A DNA stretch of 64,000 nt from Pedobacter sp. PAMC26386 (GCA_014302835.1 CP060294.1:930001-994000), one strand, 5' to 3'; numbered from the stretch's first letter, positions 18,380 to 28,589 are shown. The notes: generated by a model not told the origin, from the letters alone. Numbers and translations are program-made.

Positions 18380-20704
18380 ATGACGATAAAAGCGCTGTAC
18401 CTGATGCCCTTACTGATTTTTCTGACCATTAGTGAAATCAATGCACAAACTAAACATACCATCAGTGGGTATGTCAAAGACGCCCGGACAGGTGAACAAT
18501 TAATTGGTACAACAATCAAGGTGGAGGGGATTACCAATGTATCCACAAGCTCTAATGAGTATGGATTTTTCTCCCTGACTACCCAAAGCGGCAGTTATAA
18601 ACTACTAATTGGCTCTATTGGTTATATAATCGATACGAGAACAATAAACCTGGATAAAAATATTCAGCTCAAAGTTGCTTTAGTCCCACAGGATAATAAC
18701 CTTTCTGAGGTCGTTATTTCCGGGGCAGCTAAAGATGAGCATGTTAGCTCGGCGAAAATGGGAGTTGAAAAACTGAGTATGAAAGAGATTGACAGGGTGC
18801 CGGTACTTTTTGGTGAAAGAGATCTGATTAAAGTGGTGCAACTTTTGCCGGGAGTCAAATCGGCCGGTGAAGGTAATAGTGGTTTCTTTGTAAGGGGGGG
18901 GGCTGCCGACCAGAATCTGATCTTGCTTGATGAGGCTATCGTATATAATCCTTCCCATTTGCTAGGTTTCTTTTCCACTTTTAACTCTGATGCAATTAAA
19001 GATGTCACTCTGTATAAAGGAAATACACCAGCACAGTATGGTGGCAGGTTATCTTCGGTCATGGATGTAAAGATGAACGATGGAAATAACCAGAAACTCA
19101 GTGTCAATGGGGGGATTGGAATTATTGCTTCAAGATTAACGGTAGAAGGACCTATTGTAAAAGATAAAGGTTCATTTTTGATTAGTGCAAGAAGAACCTA
19201 TGTAGATGCTTTTCTAAAAGCAAGTAGTGACACGGTGGTTAAAAAGAGTGCATTATACTTTTATGACCTGAACCTGAAAGCAAATTACCAGTTTGGAGAA
19301 AAAGATAAGGTCTATTTGTCTGGTTATCTTGGCCAGGATAAATTAGGATTGGGTGGCTTGTTTGGTCTGGATTGGGGCAATAAAACGGGTACTTTAAGAT
19401 GGAATCACCAGTTTAGTCCAAAATTGTTCTCTAATACATCATTGATTTATAGTGATTATCGTTATAATATTGACCTGACTAATTCTACTTCTTTTAACGG
19501 GAGAATAACATCTCAGATTAAAGACTGGAATCTGAAGGAGGAAATCAGCTTTTATCCAAATACAAAAAACACCTGGAAAATAGGGGTGAACTCTGTTTAT
19601 CATACCATAAAACCAGGACAGTACAGCGGCGATTTCACCCTGGAAAGCCAACCTTTTACGCACAGCTGGGACAATGCAGTTTACGCAGGTAACGAGTGGA
19701 AAGCTTCTGATCGTTTGAAAGTTGAATATGGCTTACGCCTGAGTGCTTTTTCTGTTTTAGGCGGTGATAATAATTTTTATAACCTGAATGCTGCCGGCGC
19801 AATTGTAGATACACTTCATTACGCTAAAGGTAAAATTGTGAAAACTTATTTCAACCTGGAACCAAGGGTTTCTGCAGCATATCAGCTGAATACGGTTTCT
19901 TCTTTGAAAGCTGCGTATTCACGCAATACACAATCACTCCATCAGTTGTCTAATTCTGCGACAAGCAGTCCAACGGATAAATGGGTGGCGACGAATAATA
20001 TTATCAAACCGGAAACTTCTGACCAGGTTTCGTTAGGCTATTTCCGTAATTTAAAGGATAATGCTTTTGAATTCAGCGTAGAAACGTATTACAAGGTGAT
20101 GAATAACCAGGTAGATTACAGGGATGGTGCTAATATAAGAAGTAATGATCCGATCGAACCACAGCTTTTATTTGGCAAAGGAAGAGCCTACGGACTTGAG
20201 TTGTTACTGCGTAAAAAGATCGGGCGTCTAACTGGGTGGGTAGGTTATACTTTATCCCGCTCAGAGAAAATGATCAATGGAATTAATGAAGGGAACTGGT
20301 ACGCTGCGAGACAGGATCGTACACATGATCTGTCAATTGTAGGGATGTATGAAGTGAATAAAAAATGGTCACTTTCGGCAACTTTTGTTTACTATACAGG
20401 TAATGCGGTTTCTTTCCCAAGCGGGAAATACTATACGGATAATCAGGTGGTTTTCTTGTATACGAACCGTAATGCTTACAGAATGCCTGCTTACCACAGA
20501 TTGGATCTGAGTGCTACCTGTAAATTGAAAGAACGTAAAAACTTCTCTTCCGAACTGGCGTTTGGCCTGTACAATGCCTACGGACATGAGAATGCTTATG
20601 CGATTACTTTCCGTGATAATCCTGATGATCGCTCACGTACGCAAGCAGTGCAGACTTCACTGTTTAGATTCGTCCCTTCAATTTCTTATAACTTTAAATT
20701 TTAA
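18380..20704 (+). CDS. TonB-dependent receptor with carboxypeptidase-like N-terminal domain
   Basis: 774 residues. Signal peptide (LYLMPLLIFLTISEINAQ, cut near residue 22), a regulatory-like domain (about 25-110; ISGYVKDARTGEQLIGTTIKVEG), a plug (about 115-225; LLPGVKSAGEGNSGFFVRGG, LLDEAIVYNPSHLLGFFSTF) and a 22-strand-type barrel to the C-terminal Phe. Smaller than the SusC proteins here. It overlaps nothing and is followed after 4 bp by a DUF4249 lipoprotein gene, a common pair in Bacteroidota whose substrate (often guessed to be a metal chelate) is not settled. A run of eight G at 18894-18901 lies inside the plug region; the frame is intact across it. Confidence 0.92.
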   Translation: MTIKALYLMPLLIFLTISEINAQTKHTISGYVKDARTGEQLIGTTIKVEGITNVSTSSNEYGFFSLTTQSGSYKLLIGSIGYIIDTRTINLDKNIQLKVALVPQDNNLSEVVISGAAKDEHVSSAKMGVEKLSMKEIDRVPVLFGERDLIKVVQLLPGVKSAGEGNSGFFVRGGAADQNLILLDEAIVYNPSHLLGFFSTFNSDAIKDVTLYKGNTPAQYGGRLSSVMDVKMNDGNNQKLSVNGGIGIIASRLTVEGPIVKDKGSFLISARRTYVDAFLKASSDTVVKKSALYFYDLNLKANYQFGEKDKVYLSGYLGQDKLGLGGLFGLDWGNKTGTLRWNHQFSPKLFSNTSLIYSDYRYNIDLTNSTSFNGRITSQIKDWNLKEEISFYPNTKNTWKIGVNSVYHTIKPGQYSGDFTLESQPFTHSWDNAVYAGNEWKASDRLKVEYGLRLSAFSVLGGDNNFYNLNAAGAIVDTLHYAKGKIVKTYFNLEPRVSAAYQLNTVSSLKAAYSRNTQSLHQLSNSATSSPTDKWVATNNIIKPETSDQVSLGYFRNLKDNAFEFSVETYYKVMNNQVDYRDGANIRSNDPIEPQLLFGKGRAYGLELLLRKKIGRLTGWVGYTLSRSEKMINGINEGNWYAARQDRTHDLSIVGMYEVNKKWSLSATFVYYTGNAVSFPSGKYYTDNQVVFLYTNRNAYRMPAYHRLDLSATCKLKERKNFSSELAFGLYNAYGHENAYAITFRDNPDDRSRTQAVQTSLFRFVPSISYNFKF

Positions 20705-20708
20705 AACG

Positions 20709-21506
20709 ATGAAACTTCTTTACTTATTGATATTTACACTGCTCTTTAGTGCTTGCGAAAAAGTTATTGATGTTAAACTGGATGGGTCGGCTACACAGAT
20801 TGTAATTGAGGGACAGGTTACTGCGAATAGGGGGCCTTATCGGGTAAGTATCAAGGAATCAAAAAACTTTGAGGATGATAATAATTTTCCGGGACGTAAT
20901 GATGCGGTTGTAGAGATTAAAGATCTGACAAGTGGGTTTGCTGAAACATTGAGCAATAAGAATTCTGGTGTTTATGAAACTTCAGCCATGCAGGGAGTTG
21001 GTGGACATACTTATCAGTTAACGGTTAAATTGAGTGGTAAAACTTATACGGCTACTTCTACGATTCCGCTAAAGATGGTCAAGGTGGATAAACTTTATGC
21101 GAAACGCTTTGAGCTGGATGCGAATAAGATATTTATGGTCCCTGAATACACTGATCCGGTTGGTAAGGGAAATTATTACAGGATAAGACAGTGGGTAAAT
21201 AACGTGATTATCAAAGGGTCTTTTGTACGGAATGATGACGCGACCGATGGACGGACCTATGATAACCAGCTTTATTATGAGACAGATGCGAAATATGGGA
21301 ATCCATTAATCAATAATGGCGATTTGATGACGGTTGAATTGCAGTGTATTGATAAGGGAACTTATGATTATTTCCGGACGCTGAATGCGACTATTGATCA
21401 GAATACAGATACGCCTTCAAATCCATTAACCAATATTTCAGGAGGTGCTTTAGGGGTATTCAATGCTTGTCAATCCAGTAATATAACTTCTCAAGCTAAA
21501 TTTTAA
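20709..21506 (+). CDS. DUF4249-family lipoprotein
   Basis: 265 residues from the ATG at 20709, 4 bp after the receptor stop; a longer frame upstream only overlaps the receptor. The lipoprotein signal peptide LLYLLIFTLLFSAC puts the lipidated Cys at residue 15. The body starts with EKVIDVKLDGSATQIVIEGQ, the hallmark opening of DUF4249 proteins, and continues as beta-rich immunoglobulin-like repeats (YQLTVKLSGKTYTATSTIP). Family members are encoded next to TonB receptors and are presumed surface or periplasmic partners in uptake. Ligand unknown. Confidence 0.85.
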   Translation: MKLLYLLIFTLLFSACEKVIDVKLDGSATQIVIEGQVTANRGPYRVSIKESKNFEDDNNFPGRNDAVVEIKDLTSGFAETLSNKNSGVYETSAMQGVGGHTYQLTVKLSGKTYTATSTIPLKMVKVDKLYAKRFELDANKIFMVPEYTDPVGKGNYYRIRQWVNNVIIKGSFVRNDDATDGRTYDNQLYYETDAKYGNPLINNGDLMTVELQCIDKGTYDYFRTLNATIDQNTDTPSNPLTNISGGALGVFNACQSSNITSQAKF

Positions 21507-21589
21507 TTGTAATTTCGCCCGGCAGACTGGGCGCCTGTTTAAATTTAAACGGATTTTAAAGGGTCTGGTTGTACTATAAAGGAGAAAAA

Positions 21590-22270
21590 ATGGATAAGTC
21601 TGAAGTTGAACAGGTATTAATCACAGTGAAGTCGGGAACGGAAGAAGCACTGAATATAAAAATTTATAAGAATGGAATTCTTGCACGCAGGGGTTGTGGA
21701 GGATTACCAGGAGTGAAAGTCTCTGGTATGAGTTTTACAGGTGATTCTAAATATTTTGATCAGTTGATGAATAGTGTCTCGCAGCAAGTGCTGGATCAGG
21801 ATATCAATCATGAGGAAAAGATTATTACGGGGTCTTTAGAGTATCTGGTTGCTTTTTATGGCGTGAGCAGTAATGGTGATCTTGGTGAAAGAGCTGAATG
21901 GACTAAATCCACAGGCTTAAGGTTTTTTATGGATGAAGGTACAAGCTTCAGACATAATATGTTAGGGTTTGTAGATGGGTTGGCTATTGAGGCCATGAAG
22001 CTGACGGATTCATGGTACTTTGATATTATGATGCTGGGATTGGATAAAATGAAATCGTCTTCACTTCCTGAACAGACGCTGGCTACTGCTCCGAAAACTG
22101 AGGAAGCATTGAAACAGGATTTTCAGAGTTATTTTGAACAGGTGAGTAAGAAGGAACTAGCAGGATTTGCTAAGGGAAAAACATATTTAAATGGAATGGG
22201 AGAGGCTTATCAATTGACATTCTCGGGCGATGAGAAATCATTGACTTACAAGTTCGAGGCTGCTTCTTAG
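21590..22270 (+). CDS. Conserved-looking cytoplasmic protein of unknown function
   Basis: 226 residues from the ATG at 21590, preceded by a strong AAAGGAG 5 bp upstream; a TTG further upstream in the same frame is less likely. No signal peptide or membrane helix is seen. The sequence is acidic and mixed alpha/beta, with ILARRGCGGLPGVKVSGMSF near residue 35 and a long helical-looking middle. I do not recognise the family. It is probably a separate unit or the tail of the DUF4249 operon (83 bp gap) and ends at a very long bidirectional hairpin. Confidence 0.75.
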   Translation: MDKSEVEQVLITVKSGTEEALNIKIYKNGILARRGCGGLPGVKVSGMSFTGDSKYFDQLMNSVSQQVLDQDINHEEKIITGSLEYLVAFYGVSSNGDLGERAEWTKSTGLRFFMDEGTSFRHNMLGFVDGLAIEAMKLTDSWYFDIMMLGLDKMKSSSLPEQTLATAPKTEEALKQDFQSYFEQVSKKELAGFAKGKTYLNGMGEAYQLTFSGDEKSLTYKFEAAS

Positions 22271-22283
22271 TCTCTTCTAAATA

Positions 22284-22368
22284 AAAAAAAACGATACTAA
22301 GTAATTTCAGGCCGGAGTTTATTTGAAGGAATAAACAATGCCTGAAATTACTTAGTATCGTTTTTTTT
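22284..22368. terminator. Very long bidirectional terminator hairpin
   Basis: Two perfect 29-base arms (22284-22312 and 22340-22368) begin with a run of A and end with eight T, so the structure can terminate both the unknown gene on the plus strand and the SNF2 gene on the minus strand. The 27-base loop contains a second 7-bp hairpin (GTTTATT and AATAAAC). Confidence 0.85.
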
Positions 22369-22420
22369 AGGTTTATCTGAACTGGCGAAATGGTTAAGAT
22401 GTTATTTGTTGGTGCGCTGT

Positions 22421-22696
22421 AGGATTGCTATTGATTATACTGTTTGGATTGCTTGTTGATATTCTACAAGATTGCGCTATTGATTATACTGTTTGGATTG
22501 TTTGTTGATATTCGATAGGATTGCTTGTTGATATTCGATAGGAATGCTATTGATTATACTGTTTGGATTGCTTGTTGATACCCTACAGGATTGTTATTGA
22601 TTATGCTGCTTGGATTGCTTGTTGATACCCTACAGGATTGTTATTGATTATGCTGCTTGGATTGCTTGTTGATGCCCTACAGAATTGCTATTTGGA
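22421..22696. repeat. 47-bp tandem repeat array
   Basis: About five and a half head-to-tail copies of a 47-bp unit begin at 22421, 22468 (49 bp), 22517 (23-bp partial copy), 22540, 22587 and 22634, with a decayed piece from 22681. Copies at 22587 and 22634 differ by one base. Typical content: ATTGATTAT, TTGGATTGCTTGTTGAT, CCTACAGGATT. The period is not a multiple of three and no continuous frame runs through it. It fills the 3' flank of the SNF2 gene; the 426-bp gap holds nothing else but the terminator. Confidence 0.9.
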
Positions 22697-25600
22697 TTAA
22701 CTGAATAGCTCGATGAGGTCAGCTTTTGAAAGTGACTTCAATAGAGAGGTATCAGTTTGTATGATGTCGTTAACGAGCTCTTTTTTTGTTTCCTGAAGCT
22801 TCATGATTTTTTCTTCTATAGTGTCAGGACAGATTAATCTGATGGCTACAACATTCTTTTTCTGACCGATACGGTAACAGCGGTCTATGGCCTGGTTTTC
22901 AACAGCAGGGTTCCACCAGGGGTCAACGAGGTAGACGTAATCTGCCTGTGTAAGATTGAGACCGGTTCCGCCTGCCTTCAAACTGATCAGGAAAACGCGG
23001 ACGTTGTCGTTTTGCTGGAAGCTTTCTACACGCTTTTCTCTGTTAGTGGTTTTGCCACTTAGGTATTCAAAAGGGATTTGCTTGTGCTCAAGCTCTTTTT
23101 TAATGAGGTCAAGCATAGAAACGAATTGTGAGAAGACCAATATTTTATGTTGGGAGAGTGACTGTCTATTTCTTCCATCAGTGTTGTGATTTTGGAAGAA
23201 GAAGCTCCGTGAAGGAGGTTGTCTTTGAGCAGTGCCGGAGAATTGCAAATCTGTCTGAGCTGAGTCAGTCCTTTCAGAATGTGGAGGGTATGCTTCTCTG
23301 CATGGTCTTCTTTTTCGGAAAGTAGAAACTTTTTGTATTCGTTTTTGCAGGCATCGTAAGCGTTTTTTTGGGTAGTCCCCATTTCACAATAGATTACCAT
23401 TTCAGTTTTGTCAGGAAGCTCTGCCGCGACTTCTTTTTTTGTTCTGCGAAGAATAAAAGGACTTACTTTCTTTTTGAGGGCAACTGCGGCTTTGCTATCC
23501 TTGAATTTATCTATAGGTGAGGAGTAATGGTCTCTGAAATATTGTTTACTGCCCAACAAACCCGGACAGGCAAAAGAGAGTTGTCCGTACAGGTCAAAGG
23601 TATTGTTCTCAATTGGAGTTCCGGTAATCGCTATTTTATTCCTGGATTGTAAAAGTCGAACTGCGTTGTAGCGTAAGGAATCCGGATTTTTTATGGTTTG
23701 GGATTCGTCCAGAAAGATATAGTTAAAGTAGTATTTTTTTAGCCATGTTATATCATAGAGCAATGTGCCATATGAGGTCAGAATGATTTCATAACTGCTG
23801 AAGTCTTCATGGTCTTTGATTCGATCAGCCCCATAGATAGTATGGATCTTAAGGTCGGGCGCAAATTTGGCAATTTCTGCCTGCCAGTTAAAAATCAGGG
23901 TAGTCGGAACCACAATGAGATTGGTGTTTTGATGTCCCTTTTCGCGTTGGGATAGTATAAAAGCTATAATCTGAATAGTTTTCCCCAGACCCATGTCATC
24001 TGCAAGACAACCACCAAAGTTAAATTCATCCAAGAAGTTCAGCCAGTTCAACCCCTCTTTCTGATAGTCACGGAGGGTGGCATTCAGGGCTTTTGGAACT
24101 TTTATTTTTTCGATATTTTTAAAGTCTGCAATCTTTGCTTTATAAGTAGAAAGCTCTAGTTTTACGGTCGCTGAAAGAATTTCCTCTGCGTACAGGTCTG
24201 TGATTTCTGTGAAATTTACCTTTGGGGTACGGATAGATTCGTCTACAACTTCTCCGGCATTGAAATATTTGGTTAGCCGGTCAATCCATTCTTGAGGAAG
24301 CAAGCCCATTGTGCCATCACCAAGTTTTACAAACTTACTTTTGTTTCTGATAGATCGGTGCAGGTGTTTAAGCGGAACTTTCTGCTTGCCAAAGGATACT
24401 TCAAATTGAGTATCAAACCAGTTGAGACCGCTATTTACTGCGATTGTTATTTTTGCCTTGTTAGGGTTGACGTTATTTCCTTTCAACTGATTGAAACCGA
24501 GTATGGTGATGTTTTGCTGATGCCATTCTTCAAAGGCAGCTAAAAACCAACCTTCGTCTAAAAAGCGTTTTTTATGGAGATAGAAGTATTCTTTATCCAA
24601 CTGCTCTTCAAAATGAGGATGCTGACGGATCATCGAAGAGGTGAACTGAAGCTCTTCTTCTTCGTTACGGCTTACAGTAAATACATTTCCCAAGTGATCT
24701 GAGGCATGGATTTGTTTTCTGGACAACACAGGGACTTCGACGGTTCCGTATCTCATTACAGGAGTAATCAGTACGTAACTTTCCGAATCTGAGAGATAGA
24801 TGATTTTTTCTGTCGATTGATCAAAATGTGCCTCCTTTAATTGCTCAGGAGTAGCCGGTTTCAGATAGGAGTAGTTGATGTGAATCTTATTCTCGAGCTT
24901 AGAAAGAATGTCTTCCTTAAATTCGGCGAACTTTGACTCGTGAATCACCAGGTGATTGTTGTTTTGTCTGAAGAAATCAAGTACCCGTATAAAGTCAGGA
25001 TTATCAATCAGGTACATCGTACCGTTATAGAAGATAAAGTAGCTGAACTTGATATTCAGTAGTTTCAGGTCATAGGCTTTGCCTTCTAATATTAACTCAC
25101 CGGAAACGGTATAGAAACCATTGGTCAGGTTAACAGCCAGATGGATATCCAGACGCAGGTTTTTGACCATAACCGGAATAATCGAACTTACAGTCAGGTT
25201 AGGGGAGATTTTTGGATCGTGATAAAAAACATCAAGTTCCAATGGATTTCTCACCAATGCCCTTAACCCATTAATATCGGCCTCTGCTTGTGTTGTCTCA
25301 TAATTCTGCTGGAATTTAGAGATGGCGGTATAGAATTTTAGTTCTTCAGGGCTTTCTGTTGCCCATATATAATCCATTGCGTTTAACTGCTTCAATGGAT
25401 TCCTTATTTTGCCCGTTGCGGTAGTTGTACACTCCAGAAAATCTGCCTGGAAATGTGAGTAATAACGGTGCTGTTTTAGAATGAGGATCTTTTTTGTATG
25501 CGTTTCTTCCGTATGATGTTTTAAAAGGGGAATACTGGGTTTAGGTAAAAGAAGTTCTTTGAGAAGGGTGTTTCTCTCTTTTGTAATGGGGAAGAGATCT

Positions 25601-26082
25601 TTGATCACTGGAGCGATTTCGAAGTTCTTATTACCGTATTCAATCGTAAACAGGTCGTCCGGACTTTCGTTTTCTAAGCCATAAGCCGTGGCAAATAACC
25701 TTATTTTTTCATGACGCAGTTTATGGTCAAAAAAAACACGAAGCTCGGTGCGTTCCATGATGTTAAACAGAACCCGCATCTGGTGTTCACATAATCTGTT
25801 TTTAATTGTAGTGCACCGGCAAGACAAAATCAGCTCATTTTGATGATGACGAATCGCTACTTGAGGGAACTTAATTGAACTACGGCTATCTTCAAATGAG
25901 GCATAACCGATTGAAATATGTTGCGGTTGAAGATCAAAATAACCAGGGGTAGTAATATCCGCCAAACCGGAGCTGTGTTTTAATATAAAAACAGTGTTGA
26001 AAAGAGCAGGCTTAAAATCACTGATTATGTAGGTGTCAGGGTTGTTTTTTACCGTTTCAAGTGGGTTTTTTGGTTCTGCCAT
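22697..26082 (-). pseudogene. SNF2-family helicase (SWIM zinc finger type), split by a one-base frameshift
   Basis: Read on the minus strand from ATG at 26080-26082 the product has a SWIM-like zinc finger (CRC and CEH, about residues 97-108), long beta-rich middle, Walker A DDMGLGKT (about 695), DESQ box (about 792) and TGTPIENN. The frame is lost near 23152-23154: after SSSKITTLMEEID the true continuation HKILVFSQFVSML lies in another frame, which then runs through AGGTGLNL and DRCYRIGQKK to the stop at 22697. Adding one C to the CCC on the coding strand joins both parts as one protein of about 1128 residues, so a deletion in a short homopolymer (or a sequencing error) is the simplest cause. 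The C-terminal helicase lobe is lost if the frameshift is real. Confidence 0.9.
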
Positions 26083-26258
26083 AGTATCGTCGCTAAAGAT
26101 AGTCCTTTCCGATGAATGCTAAAATATGTGCAAGAATAAAAAAAGTTAAAATAAATACTACTATTTAAGTAGACATTATTATATTTGCTGTCAGTAACAA
26201 CGTTCTATTAGGAATTGTAAAGGAGAAAAGGAGGTTACGCTGCTTCTCTAAGTTAAAT

Positions 26259-26329
26259 AGTCATGTGGCCGAGTGGTGAGGTGTGGGTCTGCAAAACCCT
26301 TAACGGCGGTTCGAATCCGCCCATGACGT
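26259..26329 (+). tRNA. tRNA-Cys (GCA)
   Basis: A 71-nt cloverleaf can be drawn: T8, D stem GCC/GGT, anticodon loop CTGCAAA with anticodon GCA at 26291-26293, T stem GGCGG/CCGCC with TTCGAAT loop, and T as discriminator base at 26329, which is the cysteine identity base. Six acceptor pairs form (26260-26265 with 26322-26327); the first pair would be A1 with G72. CCA is not encoded. Confidence 0.9.
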
Positions 26330-26397
26330 CAATTGTATTGCGGGCTAAGCATGCAAAAAAGTACTTGATTTTGGTTAGATCTAAGTTTTGTTTTGTT

Positions 26398-26434
26398 GAT
26401 ACTCCAGGTTGGATGACCTGGAGTATCTTTTTTT
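26398..26434 (+). terminator. Rho-independent terminator after tRNA-Cys
   Basis: GATACTCCAGGT and ACCTGGAGTATC form a perfect 12-bp stem around TGGATG, followed by a T-run. It lies 68 bp after the tRNA. Confidence 0.85.
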
Positions 26435-26706
26435 AAACGTTTTTAGTCTCTGAATAGCGGAGAAGGAATAAACATAAGAAAAGGATTAATGAAAAATGGA
26501 CATAACCAGGGGAAATTACTTTTTGCATCAATTGGGCTAATTAAAATAAGCCGTAAACTGATGTTTGCGTAAGTAAACGAGCTGTTGACGTAAAAATATT
26601 TAAAATTGAAATACTCTTTCATAAATTTAGCATTAGGCTCGGTTTAATCAGGTTACTAATTGTACATCTGTATTGAATTTTGCTCTCAAATTGGTGTGTT
26701 TGATAT

Positions 26707-26736
26707 ACTAAAGGGGAATTTCGATTCCCCTTTAGT
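26707..26736. other. 13-bp stem with TTCG tetraloop in a 613-bp gene-free stretch
   Basis: ACTAAAGGGGAAT and ATTCCCCTTTAGT pair perfectly around TTCG, a very stable tetraloop in RNA. No long T-run follows. The stretch from the tRNA terminator to the ECF sigma gene (26435-27047) is AT-rich and holds no convincing gene; short frames there lack a plausible start and composition. Confidence 0.7.
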
Positions 26737-27047
26737 TATTTATAGGGTTTTATAGCCTCCTTCTGCAATTTTGTTAGCTAAGAAAATAGTGATCTTCCAA
26801 TTGTTTCTTTTGTTTAAAAGCCTGTTTAAATTTTGTTTAAGTTTTCTGGAAATAAAACAGACAAATGTGTATGCTTTTAGGGACACTTGTTTTGATCTCT
26901 TAAATTTCACACCCACTATCATATATGTATTAATTTCAGATAAATATCCTGATCAGCATATCGTCAGCTAAATGTCACTGAAAATGCGTATTTTTTGGTA
27001 TGTAATTTGTAATTGTGTTTATCTATAAATGAAAAAAGATAAACACT

Positions 27048-27575
27048 ATGGGTAGCAACGATTTTAATTTTAGACTTTACAGTTACAGAGATTCTTTACA
27101 ATCATTCGCTATTTCTTTCACCAGAGATATGGAAGATGCAAATGACTTAGTACAGGATACTATGTTAAAAGCCATTAACTACTCCTCTCATTTTAAGGAG
27201 GGTACAAATTTTAAAGCCTGGTTATTTACCATAATGAAAAATACCTTCATTAATAATTACCGCAGGACAACCAGAGCCAATCAGATTCTGACTGTGACTG
27301 ATGAAATCACTTCTGATAAGTTGCATTACAGTGCATCTGTAAATGATAGTGATGGGAAGTTTGTAATGGATGATATCTATAAAGCTCTTGGTAAATTACA
27401 GCCTGAGCATTATACGCCTTTCCTTAAGTATTTTGAAGGATTCAAATATCATGAAATTGCAGCCCAGTTAGATATTCCAATCGGGACTGTTAAAACAAGA
27501 ATACATATCGCCCGACAATTGCTGAAAAAGAGTTTGAAAATGCACAGCGATAATTTTCCTCATAGAAACTCTTAG
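27048..27575 (+). CDS. ECF RNA polymerase sigma factor
   Basis: 175 residues. Region 2 covers about 10-75 (MEDANDLVQDTMLKAINYS, FKAWLFTIMKNTFINNYRR) and region 4 about 110-165 (FEGFKYHEIAAQLDIPIGTVKTRIHIARQLL). This is the compact ECF type that is very common in Bacteroidota and often lacks a linked FecR. No anti-sigma gene is next to it; the following gene encodes a DUF1345 membrane protein 92 bp on. Regulon unknown. Confidence 0.93.
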   Translation: MGSNDFNFRLYSYRDSLQSFAISFTRDMEDANDLVQDTMLKAINYSSHFKEGTNFKAWLFTIMKNTFINNYRRTTRANQILTVTDEITSDKLHYSASVNDSDGKFVMDDIYKALGKLQPEHYTPFLKYFEGFKYHEIAAQLDIPIGTVKTRIHIARQLLKKSLKMHSDNFPHRNS

Positions 27576-27667
27576 TCTTTATTGATGAGCAAAAGCAGCA
27601 AAATTTTGTTGCTTTTGTTTTAATTTGATTACAATTGTGTATTCATTTTAAAACGTTTAACATCTTC

Positions 27668-28375
27668 ATGAAGATCTCAAGACTGGATGCCCATCATAAA
27701 CTTTATTTTTCGTTAGTTGTAGCTTTGGTTGTTTTTGCAGGATGCTATGGACGAATGTCCGCTTCGGTACAATTCATCCTGGTTTGGATCGGGTATGCAT
27801 TAACCCAGTTAGGGCTTTCGTGGGCAACAATTCTGTGTGTTCATCCTCTGGAGATGAAAAAAATCTCAAAAGTTCAGGATAATAACCGCACATTTATTTT
27901 CATGTTTGTTTTGATCGCGGCATTGATGAGTCTTTTTGTTGTTGTTATCTTGTTAAAATCAACTCAGCAGCTTACTGGAACAGCACTTACACAACATATT
28001 CTTTTATCTGTCGCGGCAGTCATGTGCGCCTGGGCTTTGGTGCATACGATCTTTGTATTTCGTTATGCCCATCTTTATTATGAAACTAAAGGTAAATCTG
28101 CAGTTAAACCTGCTAATGGGCTTGCTGAGGCTAAAGAAGATGCTGATGTAAAGTATAAAGAAGGGCTGGAGTTCCCGGAAGAAAAAACACCTGACTATCT
28201 TGATTTTACTTACTTCTCCTTTGTCATCGGGATGACTTTCCAGGTATCAGATGTTGAAATCAGTTCCAGAAGAATCCGTCGTCTTGCCCTGATGCACAGT
28301 TTAGTTTCTTTTGCTTTTAATACAGTAATTGTTGCATTAAGTATTAATATCATCTCTGGATTGATGACAAAATAG
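27668..28375 (+). CDS. DUF1345-family membrane protein
   Basis: 235 residues from the ATG at 27668 (MKISRLDAHHKLYF); a GTG 33 bp upstream is in frame but gives an unlikely leader. Five to six membrane helices are seen, for example SLVVALVVFAGCYGR, FMFVLIAALMSLFVVVILL, LLSVAAVMCAWALVHTIFVF and the last helix FNTVIVALSINIISGL. The signature PDYLDFTYFSFVIGMTFQVSD near residue 165 is typical of DUF1345. Members are inner-membrane proteins of unknown function. The gene may share a transcript with the upstream ECF sigma gene. Confidence 0.85.
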   Translation: MKISRLDAHHKLYFSLVVALVVFAGCYGRMSASVQFILVWIGYALTQLGLSWATILCVHPLEMKKISKVQDNNRTFIFMFVLIAALMSLFVVVILLKSTQQLTGTALTQHILLSVAAVMCAWALVHTIFVFRYAHLYYETKGKSAVKPANGLAEAKEDADVKYKEGLEFPEEKTPDYLDFTYFSFVIGMTFQVSDVEISSRRIRRLALMHSLVSFAFNTVIVALSINIISGLMTK

Positions 28376-28589
28376 CTAATCTACAGGTATTGCTCCGCTC
28401 TGTATATCATTTTCGGGCCTCTTCTTTATTTGTTGGTTTTTAGGATATTTTATTAATTAGAATAGAACCAGGTGTTAATCGCACTGTTAATCAATTAATA
28501 GTTAATAAGATATTGTTTTAATTTGATGATGTTTTTTATAGTTAAGGGTAACAAAAAATTAATTTTAAGTAGTTAACCAGTTGTTAACC

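Noticed and set aside
18894..18901. Phase-variable G run in the TonB receptor
   Set aside because: Eight G occur but the frame is intact and the site encodes the conserved RGG of the plug; no sign of slippage.
22421..22696. CRISPR array
   Set aside because: The copies are head-to-tail with no unique spacers and no cas genes are near; this is a plain tandem repeat.
26740..26971. Short frames on both strands between the tRNA and the ECF gene
   Set aside because: Rich in Phe, Leu and Lys as expected of AT-rich non-coding DNA; no start signal and no domain.
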